A model generated the notes under the pieces. That model was given only the letters and a program-made list of their open reading frames with translations, made no database searches and had not been told where the DNA came from. From Tenericutes bacterium HGW-Tenericutes-2 (GTDB lineage Bacteria; Bacillota_I; Bacilli_A; Acholeplasmatales; Acholeplasmataceae), in the NCBI GenBank assembly GCA_002839095.1, contig PGXL01000001.1, positions 357,359-421,358 on the forward strand: 64,000 nt of DNA. The letters are read 5' to 3'. Made by a program: the position numbers and the translations under genes. This document shows positions 45,870-55,296 of the stretch, piece after piece. The stretch's first letter is position 1; each line of letters begins with the position of its first letter.

Positions 45870-48008
45870 CTAAATCAAACTCACTACAATCATATAAATC
45901 AATATCCCTGTAACAAAGCTTGTGTAAATAAACGCATCACTCTTAATAATATTAGTCTCATATCTTCTATTGAATACATTGGTCATTGTTACGAATCTTT
46001 CTAAGAATCCTGTATTTTCATTCTTCTTTAAAGCTAATTTACTTAAAGGACCTGTATCAATAGGACATTGATCTCCATACATTAACTTACATGCTCTTCG
46101 CATCATAAAGTTTGCTGGATAGAAAAAGATATATTCTAGCTTTAACCAGTTTGGTAGATGTAAATGGAATAGATGGAACTTCGTACCAAACCAAAAGATA
46201 AATCCACCTAGCCCTACTACATAAACCATCGTCATTAAATCTTCACCTGTAAAGAATTTAATGTGAACGATATAATGATCTATAAAGTAAGGATCATATG
46301 TAGTTAGATTTAACTGAGGAACGATAAATGTTTGTAATATATAGTTAGGATTTAATCCAATTAAGATAATTAGTATGGCTAACGCTGCCATTGAGGTATC
46401 CAAGCATGTGTATTCCGCTTTAATCGTCTTATACTTCTCAGGCATCTTTCCTAAGAAGACATAATAAAATAATTTAATAAAGCTTGCTACTGTACCAGCA
46501 CTTACAACCATAAAGATCATTTCTGCATAAATGAAGGATGAGTGACCATACTCAGTAGCTTCTACAATTCCATGGTGTAATATCGATTTCGATATGAAAC
46601 CATTGAATAATGGAATACCTGCAATCCCTAAACAAGCAATCAAACAAACGGTTGCTGTTAACGGTAATTTTCTCCACAATCCACCTAATTTATACATATC
46701 ATATTCATGGGTATGGAAATAGACTACACCTGCAACCATAAATAATAAGCTCTTAAATAAACCATGATTGATAATGTGATAGAGTGCACCACTATATCCC
46801 ATTGCACCTCTATATCCTAAGTATAGTGCAATACCGATTCCTACCATGATATAACCCATTTGACTAATCGAATGGTATGCAAGCATCTTCTTCATATTAG
46901 ACTGCTGTAAAGCTAAGAAAACACCCAATGCCATCGTAGCAATCCCAATCCAAATAATAAACGCCCCTATATTTTTAGTGGTTAACCAAACTGGATCTAA
47001 ATGACTAAATACTTCACCTTGCTTCGGAAAGAAATAAGCTGTTGCTACTCTTAGGATCCCAAAGGCACCAACCTTAATCATAATCCCTGAAAGTAGAGCA
47101 CTTGCAGGAGTCGGTGCGACTGGATGTGCTCTAGGTAACCACACATGCACAGGTGCCATCCCTGCCTTAATTCCAAATCCAAAGATAAGTAAACCCATAA
47201 TCCAATATTTTAAGTTACCTAAAGTATAAAGTGCAGAAAGCGCACTTTCAAACTTTAGACTTCCTACATTAAAATATAATAAAAGCATTGCTACTAATAT
47301 TGAAAATCCACCGATGATACCCATAAAGATAAAGTTATATCCTGCTTCATAGGATTCATCCTTTTGACTATGAGTCACTAACACATAGCTTGATATTGTC
47401 ATCACTTCAAAGAATAAGAACATGGTTAATAAATCACTTGCCATGATTGTACCTAATACAGCACTATAGGTAATTGCCATAAAGAGGAAGAAACGATTAG
47501 AGTTCTCTTCTTTTTTCATATACTCATGGGCATAGACCATGACAATAAACCAAATAATGGATGTAATCATTAACATCGTAAAGCCTAGCATATCGACACT
47601 AAATCCAATCCCTAATCCCATGAATGATGGAAACTCAATACTAATTCCACCTTCCTTAGCTGCAGGATACATAATCATGGTTAATGGTATGGTTAAGAAT
47701 GTCATGAATATTACAATCCAGTCTCTCTTAAGACTTGATTTACTTCTATAGAATACTTGAAGTAATGCACCAAATAATGGAATACCTATCATGACTAAAG
47801 GATATATGTTTAAATGGGTGAACTCAAAGAAAAACTCATTGAATCCATCAATACTAGATATTGAGTCATATAGACCAAACCAGTTCTTAGTAATTCCAAC
47901 AAAGGAGATGAGTAAAAATAACATCAGTAAAACAAGACCTGATGATCTCCATGTGAAATGGTCTAAAAAATCTTTAATTTTAATTTTCTTCTTCTTTTCT
48001 ACATTCAA
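45870..48008 (-). CDS. NuoL/MrpA-type antiporter subunit
   Basis: This 712-residue protein has about 16 membrane segments and the conserved proton_antipo_M core (VHVWLPRAHPVAPTPASALLSGIMIKVGAFGILR; LAYHSISQMGYIMVGIG; YHIINHGLFKSLLFMVAG). The C-terminal 150 residues resemble the tail of the long antiporter subunits. The start is TTG at 48006-48008 with AAGGGG upstream. It is the last gene of the Mrp-type operon, 13 bp after the MrpD-like gene. In canonical Mrp the largest subunit is MrpA, fused to the DUF4040 part; here that part is encoded separately at 50.3-50.8 kb. Confidence 0.88.
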   Translation of the reverse strand: MNVEKKKKIKIKDFLDHFTWRSSGLVLLMLFLLISFVGITKNWFGLYDSISSIDGFNEFFFEFTHLNIYPLVMIGIPLFGALLQVFYRSKSSLKRDWIVIFMTFLTIPLTMIMYPAAKEGGISIEFPSFMGLGIGFSVDMLGFTMLMITSIIWFIVMVYAHEYMKKEENSNRFFLFMAITYSAVLGTIMASDLLTMFLFFEVMTISSYVLVTHSQKDESYEAGYNFIFMGIIGGFSILVAMLLLYFNVGSLKFESALSALYTLGNLKYWIMGLLIFGFGIKAGMAPVHVWLPRAHPVAPTPASALLSGIMIKVGAFGILRVATAYFFPKQGEVFSHLDPVWLTTKNIGAFIIWIGIATMALGVFLALQQSNMKKMLAYHSISQMGYIMVGIGIALYLGYRGAMGYSGALYHIINHGLFKSLLFMVAGVVYFHTHEYDMYKLGGLWRKLPLTATVCLIACLGIAGIPLFNGFISKSILHHGIVEATEYGHSSFIYAEMIFMVVSAGTVASFIKLFYYVFLGKMPEKYKTIKAEYTCLDTSMAALAILIILIGLNPNYILQTFIVPQLNLTTYDPYFIDHYIVHIKFFTGEDLMTMVYVVGLGGFIFWFGTKFHLFHLHLPNWLKLEYIFFYPANFMMRRACKLMYGDQCPIDTGPLSKLALKKNENTGFLERFVTMTNVFNRRYETNIIKSDAFIYTSFVTGILIYMIVVSLI

Positions 48009-48021
48009 GATGACTTACCCC

Positions 48022-49500
48022 TTATAGTAATGTGTTGACTGCGTTTTCTATTAATTGATAAATAAGATTAGGATATATACCTAATACGATAATAAGTATT
48101 CCAAGAATGGTTATCGGTATTAACATCACCTTAGGAATCTTTTCAACTCCTGAAATTCCATTTCCCTTAGGTCCTCTTAAAAATGCACTAATCATAATGG
48201 GTAGATAATACATTGCGTTAAGTAGACCACTCACTACAATAATGATAATAAAGATAATCATTCCACTACCTAAAGCAGCTAGACCTAAATTCATTTTACT
48301 AATAAAGCCTACAGTCAGTGGAATACCAATCATCCCAAGAGCTGCAATACTAAAGACAATCATTGATAATGGCATTTTATATCCCATACCATCAAATTGA
48401 TCGATTCTTCTCACTCTTTGATAGTAAATAATCGCTCCAACACTTAAGAATAGTGCTGCCTTCATTAAACCATGACTAATAATATGAAAGAATGCTGCGG
48501 AAAGTCCTATATGAGTCATTAGTCCAATCCCTAATACAATATAACCAATTTGAGCAACCGATGAATACCCAAGCATTCGCTTCACATCCTTTTGAGCGAG
48601 TGCAAAGAAGGATCCCATAATCATACCAAATCCTGCAATAATCATTATGATTGCTGGTATATTTAATTCTTTTAATATATCGATTCCAAAGACTCTAAAT
48701 AAGACCTTAACCATTAAGAGTAAATAGACCTTAACAACAATCGATGAAAGAATAGCTGATGATGAGCTTGGTGCGTGTGAATGTGCATCAGGTAGCCAAA
48801 TATGAAATGGAAATATAGCGGCCTTAATCCCTATACCTACAATCATAAACCCTACAGCTGTCATAATGTTTGCTGGATAAACTGTCCAAGCACTTTGAAT
48901 GGATTCAAAGACTAAAGTAATATTGGTATATCCTGTAACCATATAAAGTAATGCAATACCAAATAAATAGGATAATGATCCAACTTCATTTAACATGACA
49001 TATCGGAATGCTGCTGTATAGTTTTCCTTTTTTCTCTTAATAGAGATAATACTACATGAAGTTAGGGATAAAATCTCCATAAAGACATAGGCATTAAATA
49101 AGTCATTTGTGTAAATGATTCCAAAGATGGAAAACATTAAAATAAAGAGTAGGATATAATATCTACCATATTCCGCTTCATAGATGCCATCTGTGGCATC
49201 CCCACAGGAATATAGGTAGATTAACATCGTTAGTCCAACAATAAATGTCGTAAATAAAACAGAGAATGCATCAATCTTGAATTCGATACCTAAAAAGCTT
49301 TGATAGTTACCAAATCTGTAATAAAACTCTCCTACTGTATTCACATGTACTAATAAAACAATTGATGAAACAAAGACAGATAGCAAAACAAAGAATCCTA
49401 GGATTAATGTAATAAAGAATGCTTTTTTACTCAGTAATGGAATCATTAAAGCTGCAATCAAAAAGACGAGCATATTTAAAATAGGTAGTTGTTCAATCAT
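48022..49500 (-). CDS. mrpD: Mrp antiporter subunit D (NuoN/M-like)
   Basis: This protein of about 492 residues has 14 predicted membrane helices and the proton-channel core (FPFHIWLPDAHSHAPSSSSAILSSIVVKVYL; MLGYSSVAQIGYIVLGIGL; HIISHGLMKAALFL). The Glu in transmembrane helix 5 (YVFMEILSLTSC) and the Lys in helix 7 (GIKAAIFPFH), needed for transport in this superfamily, are present. ATG at 49498-49500 has AGGAG 7 bases upstream and overlaps the end of mrpC, so translation is coupled. Confidence 0.92.
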   Translation of the reverse strand: MIEQLPILNMLVFLIAALMIPLLSKKAFFITLILGFFVLLSVFVSSIVLLVHVNTVGEFYYRFGNYQSFLGIEFKIDAFSVLFTTFIVGLTMLIYLYSCGDATDGIYEAEYGRYYILLFILMFSIFGIIYTNDLFNAYVFMEILSLTSCSIISIKRKKENYTAAFRYVMLNEVGSLSYLFGIALLYMVTGYTNITLVFESIQSAWTVYPANIMTAVGFMIVGIGIKAAIFPFHIWLPDAHSHAPSSSSAILSSIVVKVYLLLMVKVLFRVFGIDILKELNIPAIIMIIAGFGMIMGSFFALAQKDVKRMLGYSSVAQIGYIVLGIGLMTHIGLSAAFFHIISHGLMKAALFLSVGAIIYYQRVRRIDQFDGMGYKMPLSMIVFSIAALGMIGIPLTVGFISKMNLGLAALGSGMIIFIIIIVVSGLLNAMYYLPIMISAFLRGPKGNGISGVEKIPKVMLIPITILGILIIVLGIYPNLIYQLIENAVNTLL

Positions 49501-49873
49501 AGGTTTGCTCCTCATTTTGAATTTTTACGATTTCTTCTTGATCAATGGTTCCATAGGTTTGATAGATTCTAATGACTAAGGATAATGCATATACAGTAAT
49601 CGATACCGATACAACAATGCCTGTAAGAATTAATACAGAAGGCATTGGATTGATGAATACTGGTGATTCACCATCAACTACGATTGGTGGTACACCACCT
49701 GTGACATTACCAATAGCGATGAAAAATAAGAAAATACCTGTAGCCATGATATTAATACCCATGACTCTCTTAATTAAGTTCTTATGTGTAACAACAGTAT
49801 GAAGTCCAATAATAAATAATGCGACTCCACCTAGATAATTAATATGCTCTAAAATGAGATTTAAAATATTCAT
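49493..49873 (-). CDS. mrpC: Mrp antiporter subunit C (NuoK-like)
   Basis: This 126-residue protein has three membrane helices (about 8-28, 32-56 and 82-108), the NuoK/MnhC architecture, with the conserved NLIKRVMGINIMATGIFLFF and PMPSVLILTGIVVSVSITVYALSLVIR segments. The ATG overlaps the TGA of mrpB (ATGA). It would form part of the membrane arm linking the proton and sodium paths. Confidence 0.92.
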   Translation of the reverse strand: MNILNLILEHINYLGGVALFIIGLHTVVTHKNLIKRVMGINIMATGIFLFFIAIGNVTGGVPPIVVDGESPVFINPMPSVLILTGIVVSVSITVYALSLVIRIYQTYGTIDQEEIVKIQNEEQTYD

Positions 49874-50298
49874 CAGACTTCCCCCTCAATTAAAATATGA
49901 AACAGGGAAATCATGGTGGATGCTACCTTAATCCCAATACCTACCATAAGGATCGGAATCATTCCACTTGATAATATTTCACCAGGTGTTCCAATTGGAA
50001 AACCTGCAGAAATATTAGATAAGAAAGCTCCGCCAAAGATTAAACCAATAAAGCCGATTAAAACATAGATAAAAATCCCACCACTTTCAGCAAACTCACT
50101 GGTTTTATGCGAGAATTTCTTTTCACCCTTCTTCATACCAAAGACAAGTGTATAAAGAATTAAAGTGGATCCAATCAATGCACCACCAGAAAAACCTCCA
50201 CCAGGTGAGATATGACCATGGAGGATAATGAATATTCCATAGACTTGAGCAAATGGAATAATGATTCTAGTGATGGTTTTAACAATAACATCATTCAT
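49873..50298 (-). CDS. mrpB: Mrp antiporter subunit B
   Basis: This 141-residue protein has four membrane helices and the signature of MnhB/MbhF: GHISPGGGFSGGALIGSTLILY near residue 28 and later GTPGEILSSGMIPILMVGIGIKV. GAGG lies before the ATG, and its start overlaps the preceding gene by 8 bases. The family is confined to Mrp and related hydrogenase modules, which fixes the nature of the operon. Confidence 0.93.
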   Translation of the reverse strand: MNDVIVKTITRIIIPFAQVYGIFIILHGHISPGGGFSGGALIGSTLILYTLVFGMKKGEKKFSHKTSEFAESGGIFIYVLIGFIGLIFGGAFLSNISAGFPIGTPGEILSSGMIPILMVGIGIKVASTMISLFHILIEGEV

Positions 50299-50596
50299 GG
50301 TGCTTACCTCTTCTAATCATCTTTCTGTTCACTGGCTTTAAAACGCTTGTTACAGCGACTACAGCTATAAATAGAACTATCGTTTCACCTAGCGTATCAA
50401 AGCCTCTGTAATCGGTAATAACAGCAGCTATAATATTCACTGAACCTGTTTCAGAAACTGCATTTTCTAAATAGTGTCTAACTGTATCATTATAGGAAGG
50501 AGCATTCACTCCAAGATTTCCTGGCATCATTAAAATGTTATAAGCTAAAACTAAAAAGAGTAATAAAAACATGGAGGTCGTTAAGATCTTTTTCAT
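50291..50596 (-). CDS. MbhE-like / MrpA C-terminal segment
   Basis: This 101-residue protein has an N-terminal membrane helix (MFLLLFLVLAYNILM) and a second near residue 75 (ETIVLFIAVVAVTSVL). The motif NIIAAVITDYRGFDTLGE is highly typical of the extreme C-terminal region of MrpA and of the separate MbhE subunit. It overlaps the DUF4040 gene by 4 bases. In canonical bacterial Mrp this sequence is part of MrpA, so here it is a stand-alone subunit, as in archaeal-type Mrp and Mbh clusters. Confidence 0.85.
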   Translation of the reverse strand: MKKILTTSMFLLLFLVLAYNILMMPGNLGVNAPSYNDTVRHYLENAVSETGSVNIIAAVITDYRGFDTLGETIVLFIAVVAVTSVLKPVNRKMIRRGKHHE

Positions 50597-50832
50597 TTTT
50601 CGTACCTCTTTGTCTTCGCGATGACTGCGATAAATAAAAGACTAGTGACTCCAGCACCAATCACTGCTTCAGTGAGTGCGACATCTGGAGTCTTAAGTAT
50701 TAACCATAAAACAGACATCATTAAAGAATATGCAGAAAAAATAATGACCGCGGACACTAAGTCCTTCGTCTTTTCCACAGCGATTGCACACATGATTAAA
50801 AATATAATGATAATGACATTTAAGATTTCCAT
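50593..50832 (-). CDS. MbhD-like (DUF4040) / MrpA segment
   Basis: This 79-residue protein has three short membrane helices and the DUF4040 signature (IFSAYSLMMSVLWLILKTPDVALTEAVIGAGV), normally found in the C-terminal third of MrpA and as MbhD in membrane-bound hydrogenases. AGGAAG lies before the ATG. With the next gene it supplies the MrpA C-terminal functions in two separate chains. Confidence 0.88.
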   Translation of the reverse strand: MEILNVIIIIFLIMCAIAVEKTKDLVSAVIIFSAYSLMMSVLWLILKTPDVALTEAVIGAGVTSLLFIAVIAKTKRYEK

Positions 50833-50840
50833 AATACTTC

Positions 50841-51149
50841 CTATTCTTCCATCGTCATCAGGATGGTTGTCATATATTCAGCCTTCGCTATATAATGCGC
50901 GGCAGTTGGATTGGTTAACCAAATAAAGAGTAAAACTAAAAGAATGTTTAAGGAAACAAATGTGGCACCCTGCCAAACAATTAAACCTGTGAATATAAGT
51001 CCAGCTCCCATGGTGTCACATTTGGTTGTCGCATGCATTCTGCAAAAAACATCAGGCATACGAATTAAACCAACAACACCTACGAAGAAAAAGAACATTC
51101 CACCTAATATAAAGATACTAGCTATAATTTCTTGAATGATTGTTAACAT
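50841..51149 (-). CDS. mrpG: Mrp antiporter subunit G
   Basis: This 102-residue protein has three membrane helices and the MnhG/PhaG signature FFVGVVGLIRMPDVFCRMHATTKCDTMGAGL near residue 20. Its ATG overlaps the TAA of mrpF at 51149. The subunit is required for assembly or activity of known Mrp complexes. Confidence 0.94.
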   Translation of the reverse strand: MLTIIQEIIASIFILGGMFFFFVGVVGLIRMPDVFCRMHATTKCDTMGAGLIFTGLIVWQGATFVSLNILLVLLFIWLTNPTAAHYIAKAEYMTTILMTMEE

Positions 51150-51418
51150 TAGGCATCCAACCGTCCTTTAAGTAAATATTTAGCAACACCAATGGTTGTA
51201 ATAAAACCAATCATCGCGTAAATAAGTGCGACATTTACATAGGATCCCTGCTTAATCCATAACGCAATTAAAACAATCACTACAGTAACCTTTGTAGAAA
51301 TCACATTGATTGCTACAATTCGATCTGCTGCAGTAGGTCCCTTATATGCTCTATATAAACCAACAAATGATAGTAAGACTAAAAATATCGCACATCCAAT
51401 AATGACATATTCAATCAT
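51149..51418 (-). CDS. mrpF: Mrp antiporter subunit F
   Basis: This 89-residue protein has three membrane helices and the MrpF pattern YRAYKGPTAADRIVAINVISTKV, in which the acidic residue after AA is conserved. The ATG overlaps the TGA of mrpE (ATGA). It would be part of the sodium-side module of the complex. Confidence 0.94.
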   Translation of the reverse strand: MIEYVIIGCAIFLVLLSFVGLYRAYKGPTAADRIVAINVISTKVTVVIVLIALWIKQGSYVNVALIYAMIGFITTIGVAKYLLKGRLDA

Positions 51419-51912
51419 TTTTGATCCTCCAAATTCATAAATACTTTTTCTAATCTGCTTCCTTCGATATTATGAATTAAATGCATCTCTAATCCATGAA
51501 CGATGATTTCATCATCCTTCATATCTACAGTTAACGTTCCGGGAGTCATTGTAATAGCATTTCCATATAATGCTTTATTTAAATCTTTCTTTAAGGGATT
51601 CCGAATCGTTGCAAATCCTGGGTCTATTGGCATCTTTCTACTTAACACGATTTTAGCAACATGAAAGTTCGCGATAAAGATTTCTAATAAAAGCGTTAAG
51701 ACTAAAACAAAAAGTGCTTTCAGCGTTTTTGGCTTCAGTGGAGTTGCATCATCCACTGTAAAGACCATATCATAGCTATAAAGCACAATCATTAATGACG
51801 CAAAAAAACCAAATACAAGTTCAATCCAGCTAATGCTGGATGCTATAATCATCCAAAATACTAATAATAAAATGATAAGAAGAATTGAGCCATTCCGTTT
51901 ATTTATATTCAT
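51415..51912 (-). CDS. mrpE: Mrp antiporter subunit E
   Basis: This protein of about 165 residues has two or three membrane helices in the first 90 residues and a conserved cytoplasmic part ITMTPGTLTVDMKDDEIIVHGLEMH, the MrpE signature. Three in-frame ATGs are possible; the one at 51910-51912 has the best spacing from AGGAG. It is the first gene of the nine-gene operon. The 100 bp upstream are AT-rich and probably contain the promoter, but the boxes are not clear enough to place. Confidence 0.92.
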   Translation of the reverse strand: MNINKRNGSILLIILLLVFWMIIASSISWIELVFGFFASLMIVLYSYDMVFTVDDATPLKPKTLKALFVLVLTLLLEIFIANFHVAKIVLSRKMPIDPGFATIRNPLKKDLNKALYGNAITMTPGTLTVDMKDDEIIVHGLEMHLIHNIEGSRLEKVFMNLEDQK

Positions 51913-52005
51913 CATATACTCCTGCAAACGTTTTATCATATATATGATATAACATTTTGTAATTTATTACAATTTGAGAGGAGCATTTCTTTAATTTACA
52001 ACTAT

Positions 52006-53928
52006 TTAACCGTTGTTTTCGATTGCTTCTAAAAAATCATCCATTGTTTGACTAAAAAACGTTTCAAACCAATAACTTGAAAATTGCATCGTTTCTGGAA
52101 TACTGCTTGCTTCGAAGTAAATAGAGATCTTTTGTGTAGAAATAATCACATTTTGATCTAAAAAAGTCATCTCTTTAGGTACGTAAACATTTTTTAGATA
52201 ATCTGAATTAAAGGCAGATCTGAATATTTCTATATCGTTTGGAGGAAAAATAATATATTCCAAATGAGTTCTTTCGAATGCATATTGACCTATATAGTTT
52301 AAAGCGGATCCTTCTTCAAACTCAATTCTTTCTAGAGGGACATTCACAAACGAATATCCTAATATGGATTCTACAGACTTTGGGATTGTAATATGATTCA
52401 TTTTTGTATTGGCGAAGGTATACATCGGAATCATTTTTAGATTTGACTCACCTAAAAAAGTAACCTCTTCGATTGGAGAGTATGCAAATGCATAGCTTGG
52501 TATACTCTCAAGTGATTCAGGAATAATGATTTCTTTAAGATATTTTAGAGAACTCATCGGATAAATCATTTTCTTTGTTCCATTGAGTATTTGATATGAA
52601 GTTCTGGAATTGGTATATGGATATAAGATAAGCTCAGTTAAATCATGTGAATAAAGTACTCCATCGATTGATTTAAAGTAGGGATTATATAGATCGACTT
52701 CAATTCTATCCATATCACGTGTTCGATCAAATGCGTACTCGTGTAATATTGTTACATTTTTATCGAGTTTTAAGATAGGCGGAAGATCTATTTCAGGTAA
52801 ATAGAATATAACTTCGCTACCATCTTTGATGGTCACGACTCCATCTTTAAATGAAAGATTGGATTGTTCCTCCTCAAAGGTTAATGTCTTTAAGTTTTTC
52901 ATCCCACTAAAGATTTTTGGATCAAATTCGATCAAATTTGATTGAATCGTCAAATGTTCTATTCCATTGGTAGTCAATGCATCTTCCAAAATAATAGATA
53001 CATTTTTAGGCAAAATTAATTCCTTTAAATTCCCAGTACCCGAAAATGTGTCTTCACCTATTTTGCTCAGTTGACTATTTTCTCCAAAGCGAACCTCTTC
53101 AACACTTGACTGATAAAAAGTGCCTTCTAGCTCAACAACACCATCAGGGACATCAAAATATTTTAATTGATTCGCACCCTGAAAAGCCCATTTACCAAGA
53201 TGATCAATGGTTGAAAGGGGGGAGATAATAACCTCTTCTATTTTAGAATGCCTAAATGCATAGTCTTTAATTTGTGTTACATTTTCCCGAATATTTAAAG
53301 TTTTTAAAGTACTTTGGAGGAAAAAAGCATATTCACCAATCGTTGTCATTGTGGTGGGCGTCGTATATTCTTCAAATCTGTGCTTTGGTGGATATAGAAT
53401 TAATTCTTTGAGACCACGACTGAAAAGCACCCCATCGACTGCTCGATAATAGGGATTGTCTTTATGTACTATAAATTCCTGAATTGTTTCATTTCCTTTA
53501 AAAGAATCCACACAAATATTGGCATATTCAGGTATATAAAACGTCTCATTTTCTAAATTGTATAATTTTGTATCACAGCTAATCCCTTTAAGTTTTGAAT
53601 CCTTAGGGATACTTAAATGCTTTAAGTAAGAAGATCCAGTCTGTTTGAGATCAATTGTCATTATGTTTTTAGAAAGGGTGAGTGATTCAACTGTATCTGG
53701 TAGTGTAAAATGTTGGTGAAAACCAATAATCTTTTTTCCTCTATACTTTTCTTCTAATTTAATACTTTTTTCGTCACCTTCATAATTTCTAATTAAATAA
53801 TATTCTTCATCGAAAGATAATACATACTCCCATGAACCCGAACTTCTATCACTAAAAAATTCATAATCTATATACCATATGGTCAATACAATAAGAATAA
53901 TAACAGCAGCAATAAAACCCTTCTTCAT
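52006..53928 (-). CDS. LRR_5 (BspA-like) surface protein
   Basis: This protein of about 640 residues has an uncleaved-looking membrane anchor at residues 3-22 (KGFIAAVIILIVLTIWYI). It then carries a long series of BspA-type leucine-rich repeats of about 23 residues (for example TIGEYAFFLQSTLKTLNI, KIGEDTFSGTGNLKELILP, YIGQYAFERTHLEYIIFP). Two YRAVDGVLFS-like and YFKSIDGVLYS units mark the start of repeat blocks. No LPxTG or other sorting signal is present. Such proteins often bind host or community surfaces. ATG at 53926-53928 has GGGGG upstream. It is a single gene, separated from the malic enzyme gene by a terminator. Confidence 0.85.
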   Translation of the reverse strand: MKKGFIAAVIILIVLTIWYIDYEFFSDRSSGSWEYVLSFDEEYYLIRNYEGDEKSIKLEEKYRGKKIIGFHQHFTLPDTVESLTLSKNIMTIDLKQTGSSYLKHLSIPKDSKLKGISCDTKLYNLENETFYIPEYANICVDSFKGNETIQEFIVHKDNPYYRAVDGVLFSRGLKELILYPPKHRFEEYTTPTTMTTIGEYAFFLQSTLKTLNIRENVTQIKDYAFRHSKIEEVIISPLSTIDHLGKWAFQGANQLKYFDVPDGVVELEGTFYQSSVEEVRFGENSQLSKIGEDTFSGTGNLKELILPKNVSIILEDALTTNGIEHLTIQSNLIEFDPKIFSGMKNLKTLTFEEEQSNLSFKDGVVTIKDGSEVIFYLPEIDLPPILKLDKNVTILHEYAFDRTRDMDRIEVDLYNPYFKSIDGVLYSHDLTELILYPYTNSRTSYQILNGTKKMIYPMSSLKYLKEIIIPESLESIPSYAFAYSPIEEVTFLGESNLKMIPMYTFANTKMNHITIPKSVESILGYSFVNVPLERIEFEEGSALNYIGQYAFERTHLEYIIFPPNDIEIFRSAFNSDYLKNVYVPKEMTFLDQNVIISTQKISIYFEASSIPETMQFSSYWFETFFSQTMDDFLEAIENNG

Positions 53929-54014
53929 AGCAATATCCCCCAAAACGTATGTTATAGAATTATTATATCACTCTCTATTTAAAACTAAATACATATTTTA
54001 AAGCTGTAGAAATT

Positions 54015-54046
54015 TAAAAAGGACAAATCCTATCTTTGTCCCTTTA
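54015..54046 (-). terminator. Terminator after the malic enzyme gene
   Basis: GGGACAAA and TTTGTCC with flanking pairs form a hairpin followed by TTTTT on the minus strand. It lies about 75 bp past the malic enzyme stop and before the LRR gene. Confidence 0.8.
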
Positions 54047-54121
54047 AAATGTTTTGATTTAGTTTACTCATTACTACCTAAGATATCGTTAATTGCATCA
54101 ACAAAAGAATCAATAGCTTCT

Positions 54122-55276
54122 TCATTGACTTGCTGCCTTCATGACAGCTCTTGAAATATTTCTAGCAACTTTATTGTTAAAGATGCTTGGAATGATGTAA
54201 GTTTCTGTTAATTCTTCTTTTTTGACGATTTTAGCAAGTGCCCTGCAGGCTGCTATTTCCATTTTGGTTGTTATTTGTTTAGCTCTGCTATCTAATGCTC
54301 CTCTAAATAAACCTGGAAACACTAATGAGTTATTGATTTGATTGGGGAGGTTTGATGCTCCGGTACCTACAACTCTAGCACCAGCATGAAGTGCTTTATC
54401 TCTAGAAATCTCTGGAGTTGGATTAGCGAGTGGGAAAACAATAGAATCATTACTCATGGACTGAATCATTTCTTCACTTACGATATTTGGTGCTGACACA
54501 CCAATAAAAACATCTGCACCAACAAGTGCGTCACTTAACGTTCCTTGCACTCGTTTTTTATTTGTGAAAAGTGAAATTTCCATTTGAGCAGAGTTTAGCT
54601 GTTTGTCACCTTTAGTGATTATCCCAAACTTATCACAAGTGATGATATGTTTAGCACCTAGCTCATATAAAAACTTTGTAATCGCGATACCCGCACTACC
54701 TGCTCCATTAATAACAATTCTTACTTGTGACAGTTTCTTTCCCACAAGCTTTAAAGCATTGAGTAATGCAGCACCTACAACGATAGCTGTTCCATGTTGA
54801 TCATCATGAAAAACAGGAATATCACACATTTCCTTTAATCTTCTTTCCACCTCGAAGCAACGAGGTGCAGATATATCTTCTAAGTTGATTCCTCCAAATG
54901 ATGGTGATAAATGATAAATTGTTTGAACGAGTTCGTCAACATCCTTAGTATTTAATACGATAGGAATCGCGTCCACTCCTCCAAATCTTTTAAAGAGTGC
55001 ACATTTACCTTCCATGACTGGAATAGCAGCTAGCGGTCCAATATCTCCTAGACCTAAAACTGCTGTACCATCAGAGATGACTGCTACAGTATTTCTTTTC
55101 GATGTTAGCTGATAAACAGCTTCTTGATTCTCATGAATTTCTAAGCATGCCCTAGCAACCCCTGGTGTATATATTAATGTCATGTCGTGCATGTTATTAA
55201 TCTTTATCTTATTTTTAATTTCTATTTTACCGTTTAATTTTTTATGTAGTTCAAGTGATTCATTCATGATGTCCAT
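54122..55276 (-). CDS. NAD(P)-dependent malic enzyme
   Basis: This protein of about 384 residues oxidatively decarboxylates malate to pyruvate. The short-form malic enzyme pattern is complete: TLIYTPGVARACLEI near residue 35, AVISDGTAVLGLGDIGPLAAIPVMEGK, DDQHGTAIV (metal site), the nucleotide-binding loop GAGSAGIAITKFLYELG and NPTPEIS. ATG at 55274-55276 is preferred because AGGGG lies 7 bases upstream. It is a single gene; its metabolic role is probably to supply pyruvate and reducing power. The usual C-terminal tail is short (VMKAASQ). Confidence 0.94.
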   Translation of the reverse strand: MDIMNESLELHKKLNGKIEIKNKIKINNMHDMTLIYTPGVARACLEIHENQEAVYQLTSKRNTVAVISDGTAVLGLGDIGPLAAIPVMEGKCALFKRFGGVDAIPIVLNTKDVDELVQTIYHLSPSFGGINLEDISAPRCFEVERRLKEMCDIPVFHDDQHGTAIVVGAALLNALKLVGKKLSQVRIVINGAGSAGIAITKFLYELGAKHIITCDKFGIITKGDKQLNSAQMEISLFTNKKRVQGTLSDALVGADVFIGVSAPNIVSEEMIQSMSNDSIVFPLANPTPEISRDKALHAGARVVGTGASNLPNQINNSLVFPGLFRGALDSRAKQITTKMEIAACRALAKIVKKEELTETYIIPSIFNNKVARNISRAVMKAASQ

Positions 55277-55296
55277 AATCATTCCCCTATCTATTA

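Noticed and set aside
51928..51944. A cre-like sequence TGCAAACGTTTTAT near the mrpE start
   Set aside because: It departs from the consensus at several positions and lies within the alternative coding start, so it is too weak to list as a site.
54063..54133. A short open frame (ending EEAIDSFVDAINDILGSNE) just after the malic enzyme, as a frameshifted C-terminus
   Set aside because: It has no start or ribosome site, overlaps the malic enzyme end in another frame for only a few codons, and the enzyme is already of normal length. It may be a remnant but cannot be supported.
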